Virus record (IMG/VR): IMGVR_UViG_3300027973_000089
Span: 1-41,967 of that record
DNA length: 41,967 nt
From: a virus
Strand: one strand, 5' to 3'
Shown in pieces: positions 14,701 through 22,692 of the stretch (the stretch's first letter is position 1; every line of letters begins with the position of its first letter). The position numbers were made by a program, and so were the translations under genes. A model generated the notes under the pieces. It made no database searches, was not told where the DNA came from, and saw nothing but the letters and a program-made list of their open reading frames with translations.

Positions 14701-15363
14701 TTATATATATAGTTCGTACTCTTCTTTAGGTTTCCAATTTGATTTCATCTTGTAAAAATCTATATCGGGAAAATATTCTGTGATTCTTCTTACATTGCTA
14801 TCGTATATGTTGTTAGAATCTATTACCTTTCTTTGACTCTTATTAAAATTTCCTATGCTATCTGATTTAAATAGTGAATCCTCCTCATCTACCAATCTTT
14901 TTTTTAATTTCTGTATGTTATATTCAGTACTTGAGCTGCCTCTGTAAGAAAATATTTTCTCTTTAATACTGTATATATAACTTTGTTTATATGCTCCTAT
15001 ATTCATACTTCTATTTTCAGAAGTTAATCTAATAGTATCTGTATTGAAGTTATTATTTTTTATACTATCATAGAATTTACTACCTACTCTACAAGTATCA
15101 TGGCATAGAAACCAATAGTCTGCTTTAATAGTCAAATCTATTACTGAAATTAAACCTGTAAAATCTATAGAATTATGTGATGCTTTATATAGGTTTATAT
15201 TATATTCATTAGGCATACTTTCGTACACATCATACCCTCCTACAAAAAAATATATATCATTATTTGGAATACCTGAATCTAGTAGACTTGGTACTAGTAC
15301 ATTTAAAGTCTTATCATAAAAATTCTTATGTGAACTTATTGTAAATTTAAGATTAATGTTCAT
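14701..15363 (-). CDS. Putative glycosyltransferase-like protein
   Basis: This 220-residue protein starts with INLKFTISSHKNFYDKTLNV and contains IYFFVGGYDVYESMPNEYN and ADYWFLCHDTCRVGSKFYDS, an order of strands and an acidic HDTCR site like GT-A enzymes. Then MNIGAYKQSYIYSIKEK resembles the acceptor region. No firm family motif is seen, so it may be a divergent GT-A enzyme or an inactive relative. It overlaps the upstream gene by 11 bases and is inside the glycan island, which adds to the case. Confidence 0.5.
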   Translation of the reverse strand: MNINLKFTISSHKNFYDKTLNVLVPSLLDSGIPNNDIYFFVGGYDVYESMPNEYNINLYKASHNSIDFTGLISVIDLTIKADYWFLCHDTCRVGSKFYDSIKNNNFNTDTIRLTSENRSMNIGAYKQSYIYSIKEKIFSYRGSSSTEYNIQKLKKRLVDEEDSLFKSDSIGNFNKSQRKVIDSNNIYDSNVRRITEYFPDIDFYKMKSNWKPKEEYELYI

Positions 15364-16054
15364 AGTGTTTTCTTGCTTTTTTCCAACTTCGCAACTTTTT
15401 ATGATGAATCCAACAATCTCCTATAATATCTGCATCTGTATTATATTTTGAATTCCAAAGCCATAACATTAACTCCTGACCTGCCCAATCATCAATGTAA
15501 TCCCCATTATCGAATACATGATTTATAAATAATTTATTATCAACAGATTTATGTTTCCAAAATCCTGATGTGAAAGACATGAAAAAACCATTTATAGATT
15601 TTACAGTAAGTCTAAACCCTTGTTTAATACCATCTGATTTCTGCTCAATCCATGCATCATGCATACCATCTGTTATTGGTACATATATTTTGTTATCATC
15701 TATAGTATTCAAAGCTAGTACCTCTAATGAGTCGTTAAGTAATATATCATCATTAAATCCCATTATGATTTCAGCACCTTTATCTATAGCATACTTACAT
15801 ACAGTATTCCAAGCTCCTGTAATACCTCCATTAGCTTCTTGGCTATATATTCTTATGTAATCACATTCTGTTCTATCTACGAAATCAAAATCACAAGTAG
15901 ATTCATTATCTAATATGACTAAATTCATTTTGAATTTGCAATCCTTCCAAGATTGGTAAAATTCTTTAGCTATTTGATATCCCTCAGTTCTAAGATGTGA
16001 GTGATGAAATACTACACAAATAAATGTGTTTGTCTGTCTTCCCATTCGTACCAT
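15353..16054 (-). CDS. Glycosyltransferase family 2-type protein
   Basis: After a short start (FICVVFHHSHLRTEGYQIAK) comes LVILDNESTCDFDFVDRTEC, matching the NDP-sugar-binding VDNxStD of GT2, ANGGITGAWNTVCKYAI matching the NxGxaxaxNxG loop, and EIIMGFNDDILLNDSLEVL with the NDD metal site. GT2 enzymes build surface polysaccharide or O-glycans. It overlaps the upstream gene by about 40 bases; an alternative ATG at 16045 shortens this a little. The long overlap suggests translational coupling. Confidence 0.88.
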   Translation of the reverse strand: MVRMGRQTNTFICVVFHHSHLRTEGYQIAKEFYQSWKDCKFKMNLVILDNESTCDFDFVDRTECDYIRIYSQEANGGITGAWNTVCKYAIDKGAEIIMGFNDDILLNDSLEVLALNTIDDNKIYVPITDGMHDAWIEQKSDGIKQGFRLTVKSINGFFMSFTSGFWKHKSVDNKLFINHVFDNGDYIDDWAGQELMLWLWNSKYNTDADIIGDCWIHHKKLRSWKKARKHYEH

Positions 16055-16743
16055 TTTTTTGCAAATATGTTTCTTGATTCAGTAACTAATTTTCTAAAAT
16101 TAGAATTATCAGTTTTAGATTTCTCTGAAAATGTTATTGAATTATGAATCCATCTATGATTCTCCGTACAAGATTCAACAAATAGATTATTGTATCCTGA
16201 GTCATGGGCTCTATAACAAAAATCTTGACTCTCTTTATCTCCAAAATATGATGTATCGAATAATCCAATGCTATCAAACATAGACATCTTAAAGAACATG
16301 ATACCATCAGCCCACAATACTTTATGGATATCCATTCCATAAAACATACCTAATCTTTTATTGAATCTATTAAAATTAGAATGTTTAGTTATACCCACAA
16401 CGCCAACATTTAGATTAACATCATTACATAGGTTCTTTATAGAATTTATACTATCCTTTGTTATATGTACATCTGATTGTAAAAAACAAAAATACTCTTC
16501 TGAATGATTTAATCTATATCCTTTATTTATAGCTTCACTTATAGAATACTGTACTCCTGATACATATTTCTCTATATTATCTAGTGTAGGTTCGTAGTTA
16601 CTGAAATTTTCATCCTCTACGTTAGATATAAATAAAAATCTTGACTCAGGAAAATTTTTAGCGCAATTCTCCAAATTAAGTATTTCGTATAAAGGTCTAT
16701 TCATTATAGTCGGAACTACGAATAGTATATCTGAATTATCCAT
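16012..16743 (-). CDS. Glycosyltransferase family 2-type protein
   Basis: The 243-residue protein has ILFVVPTIMNRPLYEILNLE at the start, GVQYSISEAINKGYRLNHSE (the NxG-type loop), FCFLQSDVHITKDSINSI with SDV at the metal site, and LFDTSYFGDKESQDFCYRA, the usual GxFDexfF-x-DxDfc region of GT2 rhamnosyl/glycosyltransferases. The last motif gives good support. It overlaps the next gene downstream by about 40 bases and the upstream GT8-like gene by 8 bases. Confidence 0.88.
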   Translation of the reverse strand: MDNSDILFVVPTIMNRPLYEILNLENCAKNFPESRFLFISNVEDENFSNYEPTLDNIEKYVSGVQYSISEAINKGYRLNHSEEYFCFLQSDVHITKDSINSIKNLCNDVNLNVGVVGITKHSNFNRFNKRLGMFYGMDIHKVLWADGIMFFKMSMFDSIGLFDTSYFGDKESQDFCYRAHDSGYNNLFVESCTENHRWIHNSITFSEKSKTDNSNFRKLVTESRNIFAKKWYEWEDRQTHLFV

Positions 16744-17485
16744 TATAGTTATGTTTTACTAAATCCCATACATGTTTTACTCTCTCAGTTCTACTCTCTA
16801 TGTCAAATCCTGTGAAGTGCCATATGTTCCCATACTTTATCATATGTAGTTCATCTGAATGCAATTGGGTATTGCTCTTAAACCAACCTTTAGAAAACAT
16901 TCCTAGAATATTCCAACTTCCATCCAAAAATTTTATATTGACATTATTTTTTGCGAGATGGAAATTTAATATAGTTTGCTCCCGTCCTCCCCCCTTATCC
17001 CAATTATCTAACTCCGTTCTATTTTCTAAATAGAAATTAAATATTTCTTCGAATAAAGGTAAGTATAGTTTATGGAAAAATATAACCCCCATATTACCAT
17101 AATTTGTAATGTCTAGTGGAACTCCTTTAAAAAATTTACCGTAATTCTTTATGCTGTCGTATACCCAAGCCCAATTAACTAAATCTCTAGCCATGCAAAA
17201 ATCCTCATCAAACATATCAAATACATTAGGTGCATCCCATTTTATCATAGTATCGGCATCAACTATACCAATCTTATCATAACCTACTCCATGTTCGAAT
17301 ATAAGTTCTTTATTCCATACAACTCTACCACATCGTTCATCATTAGTTTTGATTACTTTAAGGTCACAGTTATTCTTCTTACACCAATACTCCCAACTTT
17401 TTATACAATATTTTGAGTATTCATTATGGTCAATCTTAGCAGAGTCAACTGTTATGCTGATTATATATATTAAATTCTTAGCCAT
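16736..17485 (-). CDS. GT8-like glycosyltransferase, paralogue 1
   Basis: This 249-residue protein reads like a GT8-type (glycogenin/LPS) enzyme: NLIYIISITVDSAKIDHNEY, SKYCIKSWEYWCKKN, then YDKIGIVDADTMIKWDAPN with the DAD metal site, NYGNMGVIFFHKLYLPLFE, and GGGREQTILNFHL, where Asp/Gln residues usually contact the donor. It is clearly related to its neighbour at 17478-18206 in all of these blocks, pointing to tandem duplication. I start it at 17485; the frame is open upstream but that part is neither conserved nor needed and would lie inside the neighbour. Confidence 0.85.
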   Translation of the reverse strand: MAKNLIYIISITVDSAKIDHNEYSKYCIKSWEYWCKKNNCDLKVIKTNDERCGRVVWNKELIFEHGVGYDKIGIVDADTMIKWDAPNVFDMFDEDFCMARDLVNWAWVYDSIKNYGKFFKGVPLDITNYGNMGVIFFHKLYLPLFEEIFNFYLENRTELDNWDKGGGREQTILNFHLAKNNVNIKFLDGSWNILGMFSKGWFKSNTQLHSDELHMIKYGNIWHFTGFDIESRTERVKHVWDLVKHNYNG

Positions 17486-18206
17486 AGTACATATTAAATA
17501 ATTCATCCATAAGCATATTTCTATAATCTCTATCCATAGCATTAAAATGAGTTACGTATGTATACTCACTTATAACATTCTTATTTAATGCCCTTTTAGA
17601 TATCAGTCCCTGAACATTGTATCGAATGTCCATTACTTTTAAAGATATATGATTATACTTTTCTTTTATATATTTTCTTATTAGAAAATTCAAAACCGTT
17701 TGGTCTCTACCTACTCCATAAGAAGTTTGAATAGAATTCAGGTTATTGTAATTTGCCAAAACGTAGTTTCCTATGTCTTTGTATAAATCTATTGAATTTC
17801 TATCTAAGACTATAAAACCTGAATTAAAGTACTCAAATGGTGATACTATATCTAAATCACTAAACTGATGCTTATGGTATGCTTCTATGCTTCTCACTAT
17901 CCAATCATAATCAGTATCATCTAAAGATACTCCAATCTCATTAGGTTTAATGCTATCGAAGAAATTAGGGCATTTAGGATTAACTATAGTATCATTATCT
18001 ACTATAGCTATCTTATCAAATTCTATATCAGACTCTTGTAATACCTGTGTTGCAAATACTTTCATCCAATGAGGTTCTATACTATTTACATCTACATTAT
18101 ATTCTATAACTTCGATGTTGTATCTTCTTCCCCAAATTTTCCAAGAATCTATACAGTACTTTGAATATTTGTTATTTCCTAAATTAACTATGTATATGTA
18201 ATTCAT
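17478..18206 (-). CDS. GT8-like glycosyltransferase, paralogue 2
   Basis: The 242-residue protein shares the block order of its downstream neighbour: YIYIVNLGNNKYSKYCIDSW, FDKIAIVDNDTIVNPKCPN (DND metal site), YFNSGFIVLDRNSIDLYKDI, and GVGRDQTVLNFLIRK, followed by an LISKRALN segment near the C-terminus. Both start within a few residues of the first strand. It begins four bases inside the upstream GT2 gene (ATGA-like overlap at 18203-18206) and overlaps the next by 8 bases. It probably transfers a hexose from a nucleotide donor; donor and acceptor are unknown. Confidence 0.85.
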   Translation of the reverse strand: MNYIYIVNLGNNKYSKYCIDSWKIWGRRYNIEVIEYNVDVNSIEPHWMKVFATQVLQESDIEFDKIAIVDNDTIVNPKCPNFFDSIKPNEIGVSLDDTDYDWIVRSIEAYHKHQFSDLDIVSPFEYFNSGFIVLDRNSIDLYKDIGNYVLANYNNLNSIQTSYGVGRDQTVLNFLIRKYIKEKYNHISLKVMDIRYNVQGLISKRALNKNVISEYTYVTHFNAMDRDYRNMLMDELFNMYYG

Positions 18207-18946
18207 AAACTTTTGTATAATTCGTTTTGTTTTTCTTGTCTATCAATACTTTTAGGATGGTATAAGCAATAAACTTTATCTAAGGGAAGCCTAGACACTA
18301 TAGACGCTCCTATAATAGTTTCATGAAATTTTCCTTTCCATTGGATAGTATCTTTATTCCTATACAATCTTGCTTGATAATCAGGAAAATTTATAATAGG
18401 CTCTTTATACATTATACTTAGTCTATCCTGTATCTCATTTTCAGATAATACTAAATCAAAATGCTTAAGCATAAAAAAGTTATCATCAAATTTCTCTATT
18501 TCTCTATGGTTCTGTATTAAGTCATCACTACTAATATTCCAACTCCATTTCTTAATATGTTCTATAGTAATTCCATCAACTGTATTTACTCTTGGAATGT
18601 ATATTAAATCCAATGACTCAGAATTTGATTGGATAATATCCGTAATATTTTCAGCTAAATCTTTAGATGGGTATTCATCGGCATCTAACTGAAATATCCA
18701 ATCCTTTTTACATAGTGAATTTGCTATGTTTTTATACTTAGAGAAATCTCCATCAAAAGATTCTCCATGAACTATAGTATCAGAATTTAATTCAACATAC
18801 CTTTCGATAACCTCTAAAACTTCAGACGTTACTTGGTTAGTATCATATTGAATAACTACTTCATCTTCATCTTTTGGGAATATAGACTTAAGTAATCTAT
18901 CTAATTCTTCATGTTCATTGCATACCGTAATTAAATAACTTATCAT
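18203..18946 (-). CDS. Glycosyltransferase family 2-type protein (WaaE/LpsC-like)
   Basis: The 247-residue protein opens ISYLITVCNEHEELDRLLKS and has YKNIANSLCKKDWIFQLDAD with EYPSK, the LDADE metal site that marks the WaaE/LgtF-like branch of GT2, which adds sugars to LPS core. Later, YQARLYRNKDTIQWKGKFHE matches the conserved RLxrn...wxgxvHE region with the catalytic-base Glu. This is the clearest GT2 in the island. It has a 3-base gap to the upstream gene. Confidence 0.93.
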   Translation of the reverse strand: MISYLITVCNEHEELDRLLKSIFPKDEDEVVIQYDTNQVTSEVLEVIERYVELNSDTIVHGESFDGDFSKYKNIANSLCKKDWIFQLDADEYPSKDLAENITDIIQSNSESLDLIYIPRVNTVDGITIEHIKKWSWNISSDDLIQNHREIEKFDDNFFMLKHFDLVLSENEIQDRLSIMYKEPIINFPDYQARLYRNKDTIQWKGKFHETIIGASIVSRLPLDKVYCLYHPKSIDRQEKQNELYKSL

Positions 18947-18949
18947 ATT

Positions 18950-19432
18950 CTAGTTATTTATACTTTCATAAGATATATTAACAAAATGTTTGAAAGCTTC
19001 AGTGAATTTATCCTTTGGAAAATTTACAGAATTTTCAAAATCAATATAATTCTCTAAATACTTTCCGATGTTGTTTGGGTCAGGATACTTCTTAGACTCT
19101 TCTTCATTTAATTTTTTTATAGGAGTTACCTGCCACATAAATGTTGTATTGTCAACGTCATCAGGAATTGGGTAGATAGATGACCTATCTGTGGCTTGCA
19201 TACAAGGAATCCAAACATTACGATTTCCGTCAACCACCCTAAAATTAAATGCTGTTTTAGCAATACTACTCTCTAACTTGTTTAATGTTTCAGAACCATC
19301 AATAAGGAATGAATTTGTTGTATAACCTGAATCCATACATATTTTTGACGTAAGTCCCGTAGCATCGTCCTGTTCTACCAATACACTCAAATTATGTGTT
19401 ATTGGAGATATTTCATCATAATTACTTTTCAT
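18950..19432 (-). CDS. Hypothetical non-GT protein in the glycan island, 160 aa
   Basis: I do not recognise this protein. It is acidic with NLSVLVEQDDATGLTSKICM, VDGNRNVWIPCMQATDRSSI, and TTFMWQVTPIKKLNEEESKK. It lacks a nucleotide-sugar or SAM-binding pattern, and the strand-rich make-up suggests a small beta domain. I have a vague memory of like proteins in other T4-type phages. It is 3 bases from each neighbour and so is certainly in the same transcript as the glycosyltransferases. It could be an acceptor protein, a regulator or a virion protein. Confidence 0.6.
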   Translation of the reverse strand: MKSNYDEISPITHNLSVLVEQDDATGLTSKICMDSGYTTNSFLIDGSETLNKLESSIAKTAFNFRVVDGNRNVWIPCMQATDRSSIYPIPDDVDNTTFMWQVTPIKKLNEEESKKYPDPNNIGKYLENYIDFENSVNFPKDKFTEAFKHFVNISYESINN

Positions 19433-19435
19433 AAT

Positions 19436-20704
19436 TTATATTTTTAATTTTGGAAGATTCAAAACAATCTCTTCGGCTACCTTAATACTATCTAGTATGC
19501 CGTATAATTTCTCAGACATTTTTTCAAATGTAAAATTTTTACTAGTATACTTTTTCTGATTTTCAGCCATTTTTTTATATTCTTTGTAATTATTTTCCAA
19601 AGACTGCAAAACTTTCATGGCATATACATAATTTACGGTAAACCACTTAGCTTCTTGCATAAACCATGCATTTTGTACAGACTTATGTACATCTGTCAAA
19701 TCACCGGGCAAGAGGACACACATCTCAGTATTTAAAAAATCAACTTGACCTGACCAATTAGATGCTACCACAGGTTTACCTGACGTAGTAAATTCTAATA
19801 AAGGTCTTCCAAATCCCTCTCCCTTAGTAAATGAAATCATTGCTTTAATCTTAGAATAGTTGTATAGCTCATTCATTTCAGATTCTGTCAAATTACCATG
19901 AATTATATAAACCGATGGACAGTTTTTAATCTCCTTAGTAATATAATTAATCCTTGACTTCATCTCTTGTAAATCATGTACACTATAATTAGCACCACTT
20001 GTTTTAAGAATTAATGCAGGTCTTGTAGTAGATGGTTTATTCTTAAAGGTCTCACAGAATATTTTAATGAGCATCCCGACATCTTTCCTGTCTTGTCCCA
20101 AATCACCTTCCAACCAATGACCTACAAATAAATAACAATTAGACTCTTTAATAGGATTTAACATACTTCGCATATTATCCGAAGTTACAGATACTGTTTT
20201 ATATACTGAAGTATCCACTCCTTCAAATAATACTTCTAGTTTTAGAGAATCTTTTAACTTTACAGTATCTACTAATATGTCTGTATCTTTTTCATGCTTA
20301 TCAAATATTGAATTTTTGAATACATCTATAGTATGATTACTCGTACCTATAACCATATCCATATTATTGCATCCCTCAATCCATTCAGGTTTACATAAAT
20401 CTGTTTCGATACCCGCAGTAATTCCTATATTATATTTTCCCAATCTAATAAATTCATTCGGAATTGTTATCTGTATAAATATATCAGGGTTAGGTGTATC
20501 ATTGTTAACTATATGTTTCTCAATAATCTTACCCTTTTCAGTATTGATATCTAAACCATCCCATGCTGTAGAGCCCCAATTTAAAGGATGTATCTCTAAT
20601 TTGTATTTAGGATTTTTTATAATAGAGTATGCAATATCTCTTGAGTGGTCTCCGTATCCTGACCTTGTCATAATCGGAGCATACATTAAAACTGTTTTTA
20701 CCAT
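19436..20704 (-). CDS. GT4-type (GT-B fold) glycosyltransferase
   Basis: The 422-residue protein begins TVLMYAPIMTRSGYGDHSRD, the GYGxxxR donor-side loop of GT4. The C-terminal lobe has YLFVGHWLEGDLGQDRKDVG, then IKAMISFTKGEGFGRPLLEF with TTSGKPVVASNWSGQVDFL, the E-x7-E motif (EGFGRPLLE) and the GxPVVasnwsG loop of family 4. It is a complete retaining GT-B enzyme that would use an NDP-sugar. It lies one base after the split GT-B gene at 20706-22176, to which it is a likely relative. Confidence 0.92.
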   Translation of the reverse strand: MVKTVLMYAPIMTRSGYGDHSRDIAYSIIKNPKYKLEIHPLNWGSTAWDGLDINTEKGKIIEKHIVNNDTPNPDIFIQITIPNEFIRLGKYNIGITAGIETDLCKPEWIEGCNNMDMVIGTSNHTIDVFKNSIFDKHEKDTDILVDTVKLKDSLKLEVLFEGVDTSVYKTVSVTSDNMRSMLNPIKESNCYLFVGHWLEGDLGQDRKDVGMLIKIFCETFKNKPSTTRPALILKTSGANYSVHDLQEMKSRINYITKEIKNCPSVYIIHGNLTESEMNELYNYSKIKAMISFTKGEGFGRPLLEFTTSGKPVVASNWSGQVDFLNTEMCVLLPGDLTDVHKSVQNAWFMQEAKWFTVNYVYAMKVLQSLENNYKEYKKMAENQKKYTSKNFTFEKMSEKLYGILDSIKVAEEIVLNLPKLKI

Positions 20705-20705
20705 A

Positions 20706-21635
20706 TTACCAAGTTATTCCTATGTTTTTAGATGAATTATCAATATGACTTACTACTTTTTCTACTATAAAAGATTCTCTAGGTTTCCAATCAGATAATA
20801 ATCTATCAATATGCTTTACAAATCTATTTGACATTTCAATAGAAGACATCCCACTCTCTTTAGTTAGAGCCCATTCTCTACCCTTCTTCCCAAAATTTTT
20901 CCTATCATTCCTAGACATGTTATACCAATAGGCTATAGCATCTGCAACATCTTCGAATTTACATCTATCATCAAAAATATATGGAGTTACTACAGAGCCT
21001 TGCAAAGACCTATTAGACGGGAATACAGGTTTTACCCATTCACCATGATTCTTGTATGTACCTGCATGATTAGATGATACATCCATATCAAAATCTATCC
21101 AATTACCATTCTCGTCTGAGAATCTACATTGGTCTTGTAAACCTCCTGTAACATTGTTTATAATAGGAGTACCTGCCATAATAGATTCAGCACCGCTAAG
21201 TCCAAATCCTTCATTACTAGCAATATTTACAGTAACATCAGCTAAGTTATACATGAAATTTAGTTCTTTAACTCCTAATTTCTTATCTGAGAATATAACT
21301 TTGTAATCATTACACAAGGTATTCTTGACTGCAATCAAATCCGTACCATTCTCATCTACAGGTTCAGTATGCATCAATAAACATACTCGTGAAGATTTAT
21401 CTTTGGGTAGACTATCACAGAATTTTCGGTATGCTAATATTAAGTCTCCTGATTGTTTTCTTCTAATATTTCTATTATTCCAAAATATCAAAAAATCTAC
21501 ATTGTTGTTTACTCTAAATTCATCCTCAAAATTTTTGAACTCTGTAAAATCTTTGTGTCCATCTTCAATGGGATGATAATACTTTGAATTGATACCATGA
21601 GGTACAAATGCCGTATAAACTACTCTATTACTCAT
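20706..21635 (-). CDS. GT-B glycosyltransferase, C-terminal lobe (GT4-like)
   Basis: This 309-residue ORF looks like the second half of a GT4 enzyme. It begins at the interdomain region (VVYTAFVPHGINSKYYHP is the VxxiPhGid motif) and continues with VDFLIFWNNRNIRRKQSGDL and NIASNEGFGLSGAESIMAGT with PIINNVTGGLQDQ, the donor-binding E-x7-E and GxPii motifs. The matching N-terminal lobe lies directly upstream as a separate ORF in another frame with an 8-base overlap (21628-21635). Either the enzyme works as two coupled polypeptides, or a frameshift has split it in this genome. Confidence 0.85.
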   Translation of the reverse strand: MSNRVVYTAFVPHGINSKYYHPIEDGHKDFTEFKNFEDEFRVNNNVDFLIFWNNRNIRRKQSGDLILAYRKFCDSLPKDKSSRVCLLMHTEPVDENGTDLIAVKNTLCNDYKVIFSDKKLGVKELNFMYNLADVTVNIASNEGFGLSGAESIMAGTPIINNVTGGLQDQCRFSDENGNWIDFDMDVSSNHAGTYKNHGEWVKPVFPSNRSLQGSVVTPYIFDDRCKFEDVADAIAYWYNMSRNDRKNFGKKGREWALTKESGMSSIEMSNRFVKHIDRLLSDWKPRESFIVEKVVSHIDNSSKNIGITW

Positions 21636-22176
21636 ATAATTCTATAATATTTACATTGTTATTAACTAATACGTTTTTATGTATATTGTGTGATTGTTTA
21701 CTAATTCCTAATACCATATCGCAAGAAGCATACGACATCCAATTATAATTTGGAAACGGAGTATTATCCCAAATAGCGTAGTATATAATAGGACAATGAG
21801 ACCTAACTTCATGTTCCATCTGATACAACCATTGCCAAAATCTTGGGTCTGTAAAATGGATTATAGCATCAGGCTTTATAGTTTTTATCAAGTATCTTAA
21901 GATGTGCGGGTCTCCGTATCCATTCCAAGGCATTACTTTAACATCTGCATGGTCTATACCTAACTCATTGTTAACATCGTCAGATACATCAATTATCTTC
22001 CCTATTTCAGGGTGTTCGATTGCTGCCCCTAACTGAAACCAATTATAATGTTCAGCAGTTCCGACAACAATTTCTCTACTCATAGTACCAATTCCTGAAT
22101 GAAGTCTTAAGTCATCAGAAAGAAGCAGTATTGTTTTCTTCTCAGGTTTACTTTTTTTTAATTTTAATAATTCCAT
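21628..22176 (-). CDS. GT-B glycosyltransferase, N-terminal lobe
   Basis: This 182-residue ORF has the acceptor-side lobe of a GT-B enzyme only: TILLLSDDLRLHSGIGTMSR (the SGiG loop after strand 1), KPDAIIHFTDPRFWQWLYQM, CPIIYYAIWDNTPFPNYNWM and CDMVLGISKQSHNIHKNVL. It stops just where the link to the second lobe is expected (NIIELYE). Its last 8 bases overlap the start of the C-terminal lobe ORF. The pair shares a layout with the intact GT4 gene at 19436-20704. Confidence 0.8.
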   Translation of the reverse strand: MELLKLKKSKPEKKTILLLSDDLRLHSGIGTMSREIVVGTAEHYNWFQLGAAIEHPEIGKIIDVSDDVNNELGIDHADVKVMPWNGYGDPHILRYLIKTIKPDAIIHFTDPRFWQWLYQMEHEVRSHCPIIYYAIWDNTPFPNYNWMSYASCDMVLGISKQSHNIHKNVLVNNNVNIIELYE

Positions 22177-22191
22177 ATATTATATAACAGT

Positions 22192-22692
22192 TTAAATTAC
22201 TAAGGTAGGTTTATCAGTAGTACAGTTTTGTACGTACTTTAGCAAATTATCTATAAAAACATCTTTCTTATTATTATTCTTTAAAATTATAATCATATCA
22301 CAATCAAAATACAAATATTTATATCTTAAATTCATATTATCTACATCGTATCTTTTATTATGAAACATTCTCGGAAAATAACTATGTTCTGTGTAGTTAA
22401 AATGATTTGGAATATACTCTATAAATCCATAGTTTAATTCTAAACTTAATGATTTTATATAGCAGTCAGCACCTATTTGATTTCCTCCACCCAATATAAC
22501 AAAATCGTGTTTAAAACTTTTCAATCCTATAAAAACATCTCTTATGTTAATATGGTTTTGATAGTTAATACAACTTACAATTCCTACTTTTATTGGAGAA
22601 TCATTTGATTCTACTTTTCTTAGGGCATAGGTCTTCTCTATCTTTGAACTCACAATATTTGCAATTCTTGTTTCGGTCTCCTGATATAGCAT
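22192..22692 (-). CDS. SLOG-superfamily (DUF2493/YspA-like) protein
   Basis: After about 33 residues the protein shows a Rossmann-like order that fits the SLOG/YspA group: IKVGIVSCINYQNHINIRDV (strand and first helix), HDFVILGGGNQIGADCYIKS matching the SGGaxGaD nucleotide-binding loop, GFIEYIPNHFNY for the next strand, and YKYLYFDCDMIIILKNNN matching the late DxxiaFwdG region. SLOG proteins bind nucleotides or ADP-ribose-type ligands and some act in signalling or phage defence. Its first 92 bases lie inside the upstream nuclease gene in another frame. An in-frame GTG further in is an alternative start, which would still overlap. Confidence 0.6.
   Translation of the reverse strand: MLYQETETRIANIVSSKIEKTYALRKVESNDSPIKVGIVSCINYQNHINIRDVFIGLKSFKHDFVILGGGNQIGADCYIKSLSLELNYGFIEYIPNHFNYTEHSYFPRMFHNKRYDVDNMNLRYKYLYFDCDMIIILKNNNKKDVFIDNLLKYVQNCTTDKPTLVI

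Noticed and set aside
16134-16340. Minus-strand ORF of 68 codons
   Set aside because: It lies wholly inside the GT2 gene at 16012-16743 in another frame and has no motif.
20706-22176. Programmed ribosomal frameshift as the main explanation for the split GT-B gene
   Set aside because: No slippery heptamer with a downstream structure is clear at the junction; coupled start at the overlapping ATG is simpler. It is kept as an option in the finding.
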